NCBI GenBank assembly: GCA_945828175.1
Contig: CALZQD010000114.1
Location: 1 to 5,930 of the forward strand
Direction of reading: 5' to 3'
Source: an uncultured Bacteroidales bacterium
Lineage (GTDB): Bacteria > Bacteroidota > Bacteroidia > Bacteroidales > Muribaculaceae
DNA length: 5,930 nt
Shown: piece by piece, positions 1-5,930 of the stretch
How the letters are laid out: every line of letters begins with the position of its first letter
Position numbering within the stretch: the first letter of the stretch is position 1
Notes under the pieces: generated by a model
Told to the model about the DNA's origin: nothing
Databases searched by the model: none
What the model saw: only the letters and a program-made list of their open reading frames with translations
Position numbers and translations under genes: made by a program

Positions 1-307
1 ATACGAGATAGAAGGCGTCGGTCTCGACGGTAATGACGCGGCCTTCGTGGTCGTGAGCCTTGACGCCTATGCCTTTGGTGACGTTTCTGACCTCGCGGCG
101 GGTGTAGACGGCTGTGCCTGAGTAGCCTTTGCGCTCGGCGTAGTTCCAGAACGACTGATAGCCGTCGTAGTTTATTTCGGGTACGTCGGGGTTTAGTTTT
201 GTCTCCTGCAGACACACGAAGTCGGCGTCGAAGCCGGCGAATATTTCGGCAAATCCCTTGCCGCAAACAGCCCTCAGGCCGTTGACATTCCAAGATACGA
301 GTTTCAT
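1..307 (-). CDS. xth: Exodeoxyribonuclease III (AP endonuclease), 5' part only
   Basis: This is the first 102 codons of a gene that continues past the left edge of the window. The translation opens MKLVSWNVNGLRA, the N-terminus of the ExoIII/ExoA endonuclease-exonuclease-phosphatase family. Asn7 (SWNVNG) and Glu35 (CLQETK) are the conserved metal-site residues. The segments GYSGTAVYTR (61-70) and EGRVITVE (88-95) are also typical. In this family the enzyme cleaves DNA 5' of abasic sites and degrades duplex DNA 3' to 5' in base excision repair; it is cytosolic and Mg-dependent. The ATG at 307 is chosen because the family motif begins at residue 2. The gene is divergent from tilS across about 95 bp. 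I see no convincing -7 box for it in that spacer. Identity is secure, but the C-terminal catalytic Asp-His part is not in view. Confidence 0.95.
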   Translation of the reverse strand, partial: MKLVSWNVNGLRAVCGKGFAEIFAGFDADFVCLQETKLNPDVPEINYDGYQSFWNYAERKGYSGTAVYTRREVRNVTKGIGVKAHDHEGRVITVETDAFYLV

Positions 308-312
308 ATCTG

Positions 313-324
313 TTTAACGTTAAA
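313..324. repeat. 12-bp perfect palindrome in the xth-tilS spacer
   Basis: TTTAACGTTAAA is identical to its reverse complement and lies 6 bp upstream of the xth start codon. A second GTTAA/TTAAC-like word follows at 324-330. It could be an operator, or simply a chance palindrome in AT-rich DNA. Nothing else in the window repeats it. Confidence 0.4.
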
Positions 325-372
325 TTAACGCCTATATTGCGATAATTAGTCGATTCTTACGGCTCGATTTAT

Positions 373-380
373 TAATTTTG
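373..380 (+). promoter_or_regulatory. -7 promoter box for tilS
   Basis: TAATTTTG matches the Bacteroidetes -7 consensus TAnnTTTG exactly. Transcription would start at about 384-387, which leaves too little leader for the upstream TTG (378) or ATG (390) and favours the ATG at 402. No good -33 TTTG is present at the usual 19-21 bp spacing (only a weak TTAG near 346), so the call is moderate. Confidence 0.5.
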
Positions 381-401
381 TGGAATCAAATGGCAGAATT
401 A

Positions 402-1754
402 ATGACAGATTCAGATAAATCGCAGATTTTGCTCCGCAAAGTCGAGGAGGCGGTCGGGCGTTATGGTTTGCTCGACCGCAGCAGGCCTGTGCTCGTGGCT
501 GTCAGCGGTGGCGCCGATTCGGTGGCCCTGTTGGCCGCGCTCTGCGAGCTTGGCTACAACTGCGTCGCGGCGCACTGCAATTTCCATCTCCGCGGCGATG
601 AATCGACCCGCGACATGCGTTTCGTCGAAAGGCTCTGCGAGCGCCTCGGCATCGACCTGTCTGTCACTCACTTCGACGTCGCCGGGCGTATGGCCGAGAC
701 GGGCGAATCGGTCGAGATGGCCTGCCGCTCGCTGCGCTACGAGCGCTTCGACAAGCTACTCGACACCTTCGGTGCGCAGGCCGTAGCTGTCGGCCATCAC
801 TGCGAGGACAGTGTCGAGACCTTCATGCTTAACCTTTTGCGCTCGACTGGCATCGCCGGTCTCTGCGGCATCAGATACCGCAACGGCATCGTCGTGCGTC
901 CGCTGCTCGACTCCACCAAGCAGGAGATTCTCGACTATCTCGCGGCCCGCGGCCTCGATTATGTCACCGACAGCTCAAATCTGTCGAACGACTACCGCCG
1001 CAACCGTCTGCGCAACGTCGTTTTGCCCGCTCTCGAAGAACAGTTTCCCGGTTCCGGAAAAGCCATTCTCAAGACCATTGCCAATCTCAACGACAACCGC
1101 CTCGTCTACGACAGGGCCGTCGCCGCCTATGCCGCTCATTGCCGCGCCGCCAACGGCGTAATCGACCTAGTCAAGCTCCGCGATGAAGCTGCCGACGCCG
1201 CGCCGGTCGTGCTTTATGAGCTCGTGCGCCGCGCGGGACTATCGCGCAGTCAGGCTGACGACATCATGGCCGCGCCCATGCGCTCGGGGCTCGTTTTCGA
1301 GGGTGACGACGGCGGCTATGAGCTCGACCGCGGACGACTGACGCCTGTCGGACCGGTGTCGGGCGATTTCAGCGGTGAGTATGAGGTCAATCTAGCCCGT
1401 GACATCCTCAAGCCTGTGAATATTGTTGTTACCAAGGGCGATGTGGCCTCGTTCCGTCCTGTCGCCGACCCGCGTGTCGCCTATCTCGACGCTGCGGCTC
1501 TCGAAGGCGGCCATCGGTGGACTCTCCGCCATTACCGCCGCGGCGACCGTCTCGAGCCTTTCGGCATGAAGGGGTCGAAGCTCGTCAGCGATATCTTCAA
1601 CGACGCCAAGCTGTCGGCCTCGCAGAAGCGTGCCGTGTGGCTGCTCGTCTGCGACGGCGTCATCGTCTGGGTCGTCGGTCTGAGGGCTTCAAGCCAATTC
1701 ATCGTCACGCCCGAGACAAAGCGCTACATACGTCTTGAATTGCGTCAAATCTGA
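402..1754 (+). CDS. tilS: tRNA(Ile)-lysidine synthase TilS
   Basis: TilS attaches lysine to C34 of the AUA-reading tRNA-Ile, using ATP, so that it decodes AUA rather than AUG; it is normally essential. The N-terminal PP-loop ATPase domain carries SGGADS at residues 35-40 and GHHCEDSVET at 131-140. The motif DSSN...YRRNRLRN follows at 190-205. The C-terminal TilS substrate-binding domain begins near residue 373 with RRGDRLEPFGMKG. The 450-residue length suits the family. The frame is open back to a TTG at 378, and an in-frame ATG lies at 390. I choose the ATG at 402 because a -7 box sits at 373-380 and because about 34 residues before the P-loop is usual. The 3' end overlaps the convergent radical SAM gene by 10 bp. 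One oddity is that the usual Asp-Asp of the HHxDD motif reads Glu-Asp here. Function is confident; the start is less so. Confidence 0.95.
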   Translation: MTDSDKSQILLRKVEEAVGRYGLLDRSRPVLVAVSGGADSVALLAALCELGYNCVAAHCNFHLRGDESTRDMRFVERLCERLGIDLSVTHFDVAGRMAETGESVEMACRSLRYERFDKLLDTFGAQAVAVGHHCEDSVETFMLNLLRSTGIAGLCGIRYRNGIVVRPLLDSTKQEILDYLAARGLDYVTDSSNLSNDYRRNRLRNVVLPALEEQFPGSGKAILKTIANLNDNRLVYDRAVAAYAAHCRAANGVIDLVKLRDEAADAAPVVLYELVRRAGLSRSQADDIMAAPMRSGLVFEGDDGGYELDRGRLTPVGPVSGDFSGEYEVNLARDILKPVNIVVTKGDVASFRPVADPRVAYLDAAALEGGHRWTLRHYRRGDRLEPFGMKGSKLVSDIFNDAKLSASQKRAVWLLVCDGVIVWVVGLRASSQFIVTPETKRYIRLELRQI

Positions 1755-2631
1755 CTTAGGCGGCTGTGCAGCCGTTCGACAAATTCGCCGCTTTTAAGCC
1801 CCCAGCGCGGCGAAATCAGCATGTCGCCGGGCGACTGCGACACAAAGCGCTCGATGGAGATGTCGCTACGCAAATGCTTTATTATCTTGCAGCACAGGTC
1901 GATATATCGCTCGACAGTCATGGTCTCGACGCTTTCGCGCCCGGCGGCGATGTCGGCTGCGAGGCGTGTGCCTCTGACGACCTGCAGCTGGTGGAATTTG
2001 ACCGTGTCGACAGGCAATTCCGACACCCGGTCGACAGTCGTGAGCATCATCTTTTCGGTCTCGCCTGGCAGACCCATGATGAGGTGCAGCCCGACCGGGA
2101 TTCCAGCGGCGGCCGTGCGTCTGACGGCGTAGACGGTATCTTGCCACAGATGGCAGCGGTTGATGCGCCGCAGGGTAGGGTCGTGACTGCTCTCGGCGCC
2201 GTATTCGACGATGACGGGCGTGCGGCGATTGATTTCGGCGAGTTCGCCGAGCAGGCTGTCGGGCATGCAGTCGGGGCGCGTCGCGATAATAAGTCCGACG
2301 ACGTCATCGGTCTCCAGCGCCTCGCGGTAAAGCGCCAAAGCTTTGTCGGCAGGACCGTAAGTATTTGTGTGCGACTGAAAATAGGCGAGATATTTCATCG
2401 CCGGATATTTGCGGCTGAAAAATCTCTTGCCTTCCTCGAGCTGTTCCCTTATCGACTTGCCCTTGCCCTCCAACGGGCTGAACGAACGGTTGTTGCAGTA
2501 GACGCAGCCGCCGTGGCCGAGCGTGCCGTCGCGGTTGGGGCAAGTGAAGCCGGCGTCGACGGGCAGTTTCTGGACCTTACCCTCGAAGCGTTCGCCGAGG
2601 AAGTCGGCATAGTCGCGGTAGTATGGATTCA

Positions 2632-2632
<1 letters not shown>
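1745..2632 (-). CDS. TIGR01212/YhcC-family radical SAM protein
   Basis: This 295-residue protein has an Elp3-like radical SAM core. The cluster-binding cysteines are C31, C43 and C46, in the context GFTCPNRDG...GGCVYCN, a CX11CX2C spacing characteristic of the YhcC family rather than the classic CX3CX2C. Further family segments are YFQSHTNTY, the IATRPDC strand, VEYGAESSHDPTLRRINR and GLHLIMGLPGETE. The members are predicted cytosolic 4Fe-4S/SAM enzymes whose substrate is not established, to my knowledge; RNA or protein modification is only suspected. The frame is open upstream to 2758, but that extension lies inside aroC and lacks family similarity. The ATG at 2632 is chosen because it opens the conserved MNPYYRDYADFLG segment and overlaps the aroC stop in TGATG. 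It is the last gene of the operon and is convergent with tilS. Confidence 0.93.
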
Positions 2633-3704
<1,072 letters not shown>

Positions 3705-3708
<4 letters not shown>

Positions 3709-4211
3709 TGCTCTGCGTCGTTTTGAGTGTCGTCTTTGATGAGGTCGGCGACTGTCGCGCCGACAAATTTAATCAGCTCCTCGGGCTTGATTTTTATCTG
3801 CAGACCCCTGACTCCGGCGCTGACATAGATGATGTCGTGGTCGAGCGCCGTCGCGTTGAAGTAGGTCGGCAGCGGCTTCTTCATGCCTATGGGCGAGCAT
3901 CCGCCGCGTATATAGCCCGTGCGGGGCAGCAGTTCTTTCATCGCTATCATCTCGGCCTTCTTGTTGCCCGAGACGCGGGCGGCTTTTTTGAGGTCGACCT
4001 CGCAGTCGCCGGGTATGACGCAGACAAAGAGTCCGTTTTTGTCGCCCGTGAGCACGAGGGTCTTGAACACCGTCGCTATATCTTCGCCGAGTTCCTCGGC
4101 CACATGCGTGGCGGCGAGGTCATTCTCGTCGAAATTATAGGGAATGAGCTCATATTTTATTTTGGCGCGGTCTAAAAGCCTCGCCGCATTCGTTTTCTGA
4201 ATTCCTGACAT
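3705..4211 (-). CDS. ybaK: Cys-tRNA(Pro)/Cys-tRNA(Cys) deacylase YbaK
   Basis: The 168-residue protein has the YbaK/EbsC fold of trans-editing domains, which hydrolyse tRNA-Pro mischarged with cysteine; this is a proofreading role in translation. Diagnostic segments are VFKTLVLTG at 48-56, where Lys50 corresponds to the catalytic lysine of E. coli YbaK, the [16 protein letters not shown] block at 73-88, and [19 protein letters not shown] at 99-117. The ATG at 4211 opens the family N-terminus ([16 protein letters not shown]). The longer frame to a GTG at 4253 runs into the IS end and is an artefact of the insertion. It is the first gene of the ybaK-aroC-radical SAM operon, and its stop overlaps the aroC start by 4 bp. 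An IS begins only about 30 bp upstream of its start and has displaced the probable native promoter. Confidence 0.93.
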
Positions 4212-4230
4212 ATCTGTTTTCAATGCTTGA

Positions 4231-4240
4231 GATAATGCAA
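4231..4240. repeat. Target-site duplication, left copy
   Basis: GATAATGCAA is repeated exactly at 5551-5560 on the other side of the IS, and the match stops at both ends (A versus T before, C versus A after). Removing one copy plus the IS rebuilds a continuous ybaK upstream region. Confidence 0.9.
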
Positions 4241-4245
4241 CACTA
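4238..4245 (-). promoter_or_regulatory. Hybrid near-consensus -7 box upstream of ybaK
   Basis: On the minus strand the IS end joins the target copy to read TAGTGTTG, which is 5 of the 6 fixed bases of TAnnTTTG. The TTG comes from the original box and the TAGTG from the IS. It occupies the same distance from the ybaK start as the original. No TTTG lies at the -33 position inside the IS, so activity is uncertain. Confidence 0.35.
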
Positions 4246-4246
4246 C

Positions 4247-4259
4247 TGTCCACTAAAAA
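4247..4259 (+). repeat. IS left terminal inverted repeat (core)
   Basis: TGTCCACTAAAAA matches the reverse complement of 5533-5545 over all 13 bases. Outside the core, left ACTAC and right ATTAG are partly similar, so the functional repeat probably reaches the boundary. Confidence 0.88.
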
Positions 4260-4268
4260 TGGAGGGGG

Positions 4269-5432
4269 TTAAAAATTAAATAAATTCGGTTCACTTGAAT
4301 CACAGAGAACATTGACATTTTTGAAATTCGATTTGTCGAAGAGGTCTCGCAGACTGGTTTTGTCCGTAAGCGAGATGCCAAGAATCTGAAGGACTTCGTA
4401 GATGCTTCGCTCCAGCCTCATATCATGCTGCGCTATTGCCACAAGACAGTAAGTAATTATGGCACAATAGATTTGGATGCGTACTGCATTCTCCGACGTT
4501 CCCCAGAACTTTTTGATGCGCAGGTGCTGCTTGATCCATTTGAAGAACAGTTCCACGCTCCACCGGTTGCGGTAGAGTTCGGCAATTGTCTCGGCAGAGG
4601 CGGTCAGGTTGTTGGTCAGGAAGATGTATCTGGTACCATCCTCCGGGTCAATACATACCACTTTTCGCAGTTTCTCGGGGTAATCCTTCGCGCTTTTATA
4701 AACCGTGAAGTAGCCGACGGAATCAGAGATTACGTTCGCCGGAAGTCTCCGTTTCCAAGTCACAGGCTTGAACCTGACATTGGTTTTGGCCCTGACGACG
4801 AAGAACGCGCCAATGCGGTGGATTGTGTAGAGATTGCCGTAATCGTTGTAGCCCCGGTCGAAGATATAATGGGCACCGTTCTCATACGGGATCTCCGGCA
4901 TAGCCTTTGAATCATGGACCTTAGCCTCGGTAATATGCACGAAAGCAGGAACTTGCGCTTCCACGTCATAAAGTGTGTGCATCTTGATCCCACCCTTATG
5001 CTTGCGGAACTTCGCCCACTCGAACACCGACAGACAGAGGTCAATCGTGGTTGAATCAAAGGCGTAGACATGACCGTCAAGTTCGAAGATTTTCTGTATC
5101 CGTCGCCTTCGGGCCTCGGCTATCATGAAGAAGGCGAACTCCTCAAAGATGCGGTAATCCCGCTGCTCGTTGGCTTTGCTAAGATTGCTCCGGGTCACGG
5201 ATTTTCCGATTCCGAGGTGATAGACCTTGCCGGCATGAGCTTCCAGCGCAACAATGAGATCACGAAGGCTCTCCCGATTCGATAGCTGTCCGAACATCAT
5301 CGTAAGTAGTTGATTCCAACAAGTATAACTCTTCACATACTTGTCGCCATCATACTTCTTTACAATGCGGAGAAACTTAAAATTGTCAAGAAAGCTGACT
5401 AATTGGGCGAAAACGTATTTGTCTTTATTCAT
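4269..5432 (-). CDS. IS4-family DDE transposase
   Basis: The 387-residue transposase has an N-terminal DUF4372-like region (about 1-75, including FAQLVSFLDNFKF and QLLTMMFGQLSNRESLRDLI) and a DDE_Tnp_1 RNase H-like catalytic domain. The candidate triad is Asp126 (YAFDSTTIDL), Asp192 (YIFDRGYND) and Glu294. The last sits in the IS4 signature Y-x2-R-x3-E-x6-K, seen exactly as Y287, R290, E294 and K301. The frame is unbroken, with no frameshift and no missing catalytic residue. The ATG at 5432 is the first start after a well-matched -7 box at 5452-5459 and leaves about 15 nt of leader. The stop is 28 bp from the left IS boundary. The enzyme acts on its own ends to move the element by cut-and-paste, as known for the family. 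Confidence 0.95.
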   Translation of the reverse strand: MNKDKYVFAQLVSFLDNFKFLRIVKKYDGDKYVKSYTCWNQLLTMMFGQLSNRESLRDLIVALEAHAGKVYHLGIGKSVTRSNLSKANEQRDYRIFEEFAFFMIAEARRRRIQKIFELDGHVYAFDSTTIDLCLSVFEWAKFRKHKGGIKMHTLYDVEAQVPAFVHITEAKVHDSKAMPEIPYENGAHYIFDRGYNDYGNLYTIHRIGAFFVVRAKTNVRFKPVTWKRRLPANVISDSVGYFTVYKSAKDYPEKLRKVVCIDPEDGTRYIFLTNNLTASAETIAELYRNRWSVELFFKWIKQHLRIKKFWGTSENAVRIQIYCAIITYCLVAIAQHDMRLERSIYEVLQILGISLTDKTSLRDLFDKSNFKNVNVLCDSSEPNLFNF

Positions 5433-5435
5433 AAC

Positions 5436-5450
5436 AGTCTGATTCAGACT
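5436..5450 (-). promoter_or_regulatory. Palindromic leader hairpin before the transposase start
   Basis: AGTCTGA and TCAGACT flank a single central base and end 3 nt from the transposase ATG. In RNA this would fold as a 6-bp stem with a 3-nt loop over the initiation region. Transcripts from the IS promoter should start inside the palindrome, at about 5445-5448. Only read-through RNA would carry the whole hairpin. Confidence 0.6.
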
Positions 5451-5451
5451 G

Positions 5452-5482
5452 CAAAAGTAATTTCAAATCGTTGCGCACCAAA
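5452..5482 (-). promoter_or_regulatory. Transposase promoter inside the IS
   Basis: Read on the minus strand, TTTG (5482-5479) is followed by exactly 19 bp and then TACTTTTG (5459-5452). This is a full match to the Bacteroidetes consensus of a -33 TTTG and a -7 TAnnTTTG. Expected initiation is at about 5445-5448, giving a leader of about 15 nt to the ATG at 5432. Confidence 0.8.
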
Positions 5483-5532
5483 AAAACTTATAACAAATTG
5501 AATTTCAATAATTTCAAAGTACTCTTATGATT

Positions 5533-5545
5533 TTTTTAGTGGACA
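5533..5545 (-). repeat. IS right terminal inverted repeat (core)
   Basis: TTTTTAGTGGACA is the exact inverted copy of 4247-4259. It lies upstream of the transposase gene, 5 bp inside the right IS boundary. Confidence 0.88.
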
Positions 5546-5550
5546 CTAAT

Positions 5551-5560
5551 GATAATGCAA
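5551..5560. repeat. Target-site duplication, right copy
   Basis: This is the second copy of GATAATGCAA. Its last three bases are part of a minus-strand TATCTTTG box (5558-5565), so the target overlapped a promoter element. Confidence 0.9.
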
Positions 5561-5592
5561 AGATAATAAAATTCCCCATAGCATTGTTCAAA
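5558..5592 (-). promoter_or_regulatory. Displaced native promoter of the ybaK operon
   Basis: TATCTTTG at 5565-5558 (minus strand) is an exact TAnnTTTG box. A TTTG lies at 5592-5589, with 23 bp between, a little longer than the usual 19-21. With the IS removed, this box would sit about 27 bp upstream of the ybaK ATG, an ordinary promoter position. It now points into the right end of the IS and towards the transposase gene. Confidence 0.55.
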
Positions 5593-5614
5593 ACGGCAAA
5601 TCATTGTGCCGTTT
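5591..5614. repeat. 8-bp inverted repeat between the divergent promoters
   Basis: AAACGGCA (5591-5598) and TGCCGTTT (5607-5614) are perfect inverted copies around an 8-base spacer. The spacer contains the -33 TTG of the sigma gene promoter, and the left arm touches the -33 of the displaced ybaK promoter. It could be an operator for a dimeric regulator. A terminator is less likely, since neither strand has a strong U-tract or an upstream gene to end. Confidence 0.5.
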
Positions 5615-5633
5615 CAAAAAATTCGTACATTTG
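5604..5633 (+). promoter_or_regulatory. Promoter of the ECF sigma gene
   Basis: A TTG at 5604-5606 is followed by 19 bp and then TACATTTG (5626-5633), an exact -7 box at the preferred spacing. Initiation at about 5637-5640 would give a leader of about 33 nt to the ATG at 5672. Confidence 0.7.
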
Positions 5634-5671
5634 AGGGTTAGTAAACGCGGCTTCGTGTGTCTTATAGGTGT

Positions 5672-5821
5672 ATGACGAAAAGAAACGACATAGAAGTGAT
5701 TTTCAAGGCCCATTACAGCCGGCTCAGGCGCCTCGCTCTCGCGATTGTCCGCGACGACGAGGTTGCCCGCGACATCGTCGTTTATTTTACGTGCAATCAA
5801 GTGGACGAAGCAGTGAAGTAG
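5672..5821 (+). pseudogene. Truncated ECF RNA polymerase sigma factor, N-terminal part
   Basis: The frame opens MTKRNDIEVIFKAHYSRLRR and continues LALAIVRDDEVARDIV. This is the start of sigma region 2 in Bacteroidetes ECF (sigma-70 family) factors. A family member would normally go on with a Q/S-E/D-V-F sequence and another 120 or more residues of regions 2 and 4. Here, after codon 36 (base 5779), the similarity stops. An unrelated tail (VYFTCNQVDEAVK) ends at TAG 5819-5821, giving 49 codons. The upstream promoter and start look intact. The likeliest cause is an insertion or deletion junction near 5780, with the rest of the gene lost or lying beyond a mobile element. An ECF factor normally directs RNA polymerase to a small regulon, often with a neighbouring anti-sigma gene, but that cannot be assessed here. 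The product should be non-functional. Confidence 0.7.
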
Positions 5822-5930
5822 AGCCGTAAGGGTGATTGCCGCATTTTTCGCTTGCTAAAAATAGGAGGAACACGAAGTGCACACTTGCCCTTGCAGCCTG
5901 AACATCGTCCTAACTTTGCACAGTTAAAAT
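5780..5930. other. Foreign or rearranged sequence, possible end of a second mobile element
   Basis: From about 5780 the sequence no longer continues the sigma gene and contains no credible gene. It holds a 7-bp inverted repeat (GCAATCA at 5793-5799, TGATTGC at 5833-5839), an AGGAGG at 5863-5868, an AAGTG/CACTT repeat at 5875-5886 and a -7 box near the right edge. No copy of the IS termini seen at 4241-5550 is present, and no target duplication can be tested within the window. Confidence 0.4.
5911..5918 (+). promoter_or_regulatory. -7 promoter box pointing out of the window
   Basis: TAACTTTG matches TAnnTTTG exactly and is followed by CA, as in many Bacteroides promoters. A TTG lies 17 bp upstream at 5891-5893, slightly close. 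It implies a plus-strand gene beginning just past the right edge. Confidence 0.55.

Larger units (their letters stand above)
4241..5550 (-). mobile_element. Complete IS4-family insertion sequence (1310 bp)
   Basis: The element carries one transposase gene on the minus strand and ends in inverted repeats sharing a perfect 13-bp core (TGTCCACTAAAAA). It is bounded by an exact 10-bp direct repeat, within the 9-13 bp range known for IS4-family target duplications. The core lies 6 bp inside the left boundary but 5 bp inside the right one, so the outermost bases of the repeats are imperfect. The interior is visibly less GC-rich than the flanking genes. An internal promoter and an intact transposase imply it may still be active or inserted recently. 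I do not name the exact IS, which needs ISfinder. Confidence 0.93.

Noticed and set aside
4212..4253. N-terminal extension of ybaK to a GTG inside the IS end
   Set aside because: The extra 14 codons are IS and spacer sequence. The family N-terminus starts at the ATG at 4211.
5591..5614. Rho-independent terminator
   Set aside because: The stem is perfect, but no strong U-tract follows on either strand and no gene ends just upstream. An operator role fits better.
5588..5800. Minus-strand 70-codon frame across the sigma gene start
   Set aside because: It is a shadow of the sigma frame and of the promoter region, with no recognisable protein features.
5877..5927. Short GTG-started peptide of 16 codons after AGGAGG
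   Set aside because: Shine-Dalgarno sites are rarely used in Bacteroidetes. The frame is tiny and overlaps the -7 box at 5911-5918, so it would lie upstream of that promoter's transcript.

Overview
The window looks like a Bacteroidales chromosome. Every credible promoter found has the Bacteroidetes -7 box TAnnTTTG, and there is little Shine-Dalgarno signal. The core genes are GC-rich by eye, with heavy GAC, CTC, GTC and GCC use, and their products resemble Bacteroidetes housekeeping proteins. A Muribaculaceae- or Alistipes-like gut lineage is a guess.

Bases 1-1754 hold two divergent housekeeping genes around a short AT-rich spacer. On the minus strand is the 5' part of an exodeoxyribonuclease III gene, which runs off the left edge. 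On the plus strand is a complete tilS, encoding tRNA(Ile) lysidine synthase. tilS meets the next operon tail to tail, with a 10-bp overlap.

Bases 1745-4211 hold a tightly coupled minus-strand operon, read right to left: a YbaK-type Cys-tRNA deacylase, chorismate synthase (aroC) and a TIGR01212/YhcC-type radical SAM protein. Its genes overlap by 4 bp (ATGA) and 1 bp (TGATG), so they are almost certainly co-transcribed and translationally coupled.

Bases 4241-5550 are a complete IS4-family insertion sequence with an intact DDE transposase, terminal inverted repeats and a perfect 10-bp target duplication. It landed in what was an intergenic region of roughly 140 bp between the ybaK operon and a divergent ECF sigma gene. 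It separated the operon from its probable -7 box, which now points into the IS. The IS has its own near-ideal promoter and a palindrome just before the transposase start, which suggests protection against read-through expression.

Bases 5551-5930 hold the promoter and first ~36 codons of the ECF sigma factor gene. Its reading frame then departs abruptly from the family and stops. The rest is apparently foreign or rearranged sequence ending in another consensus -7 box, perhaps the edge of a second mobile element beyond the window. No new defence or other multi-gene system is visible. The interest lies in how the IS rewired this divergent promoter region and in the broken sigma gene.
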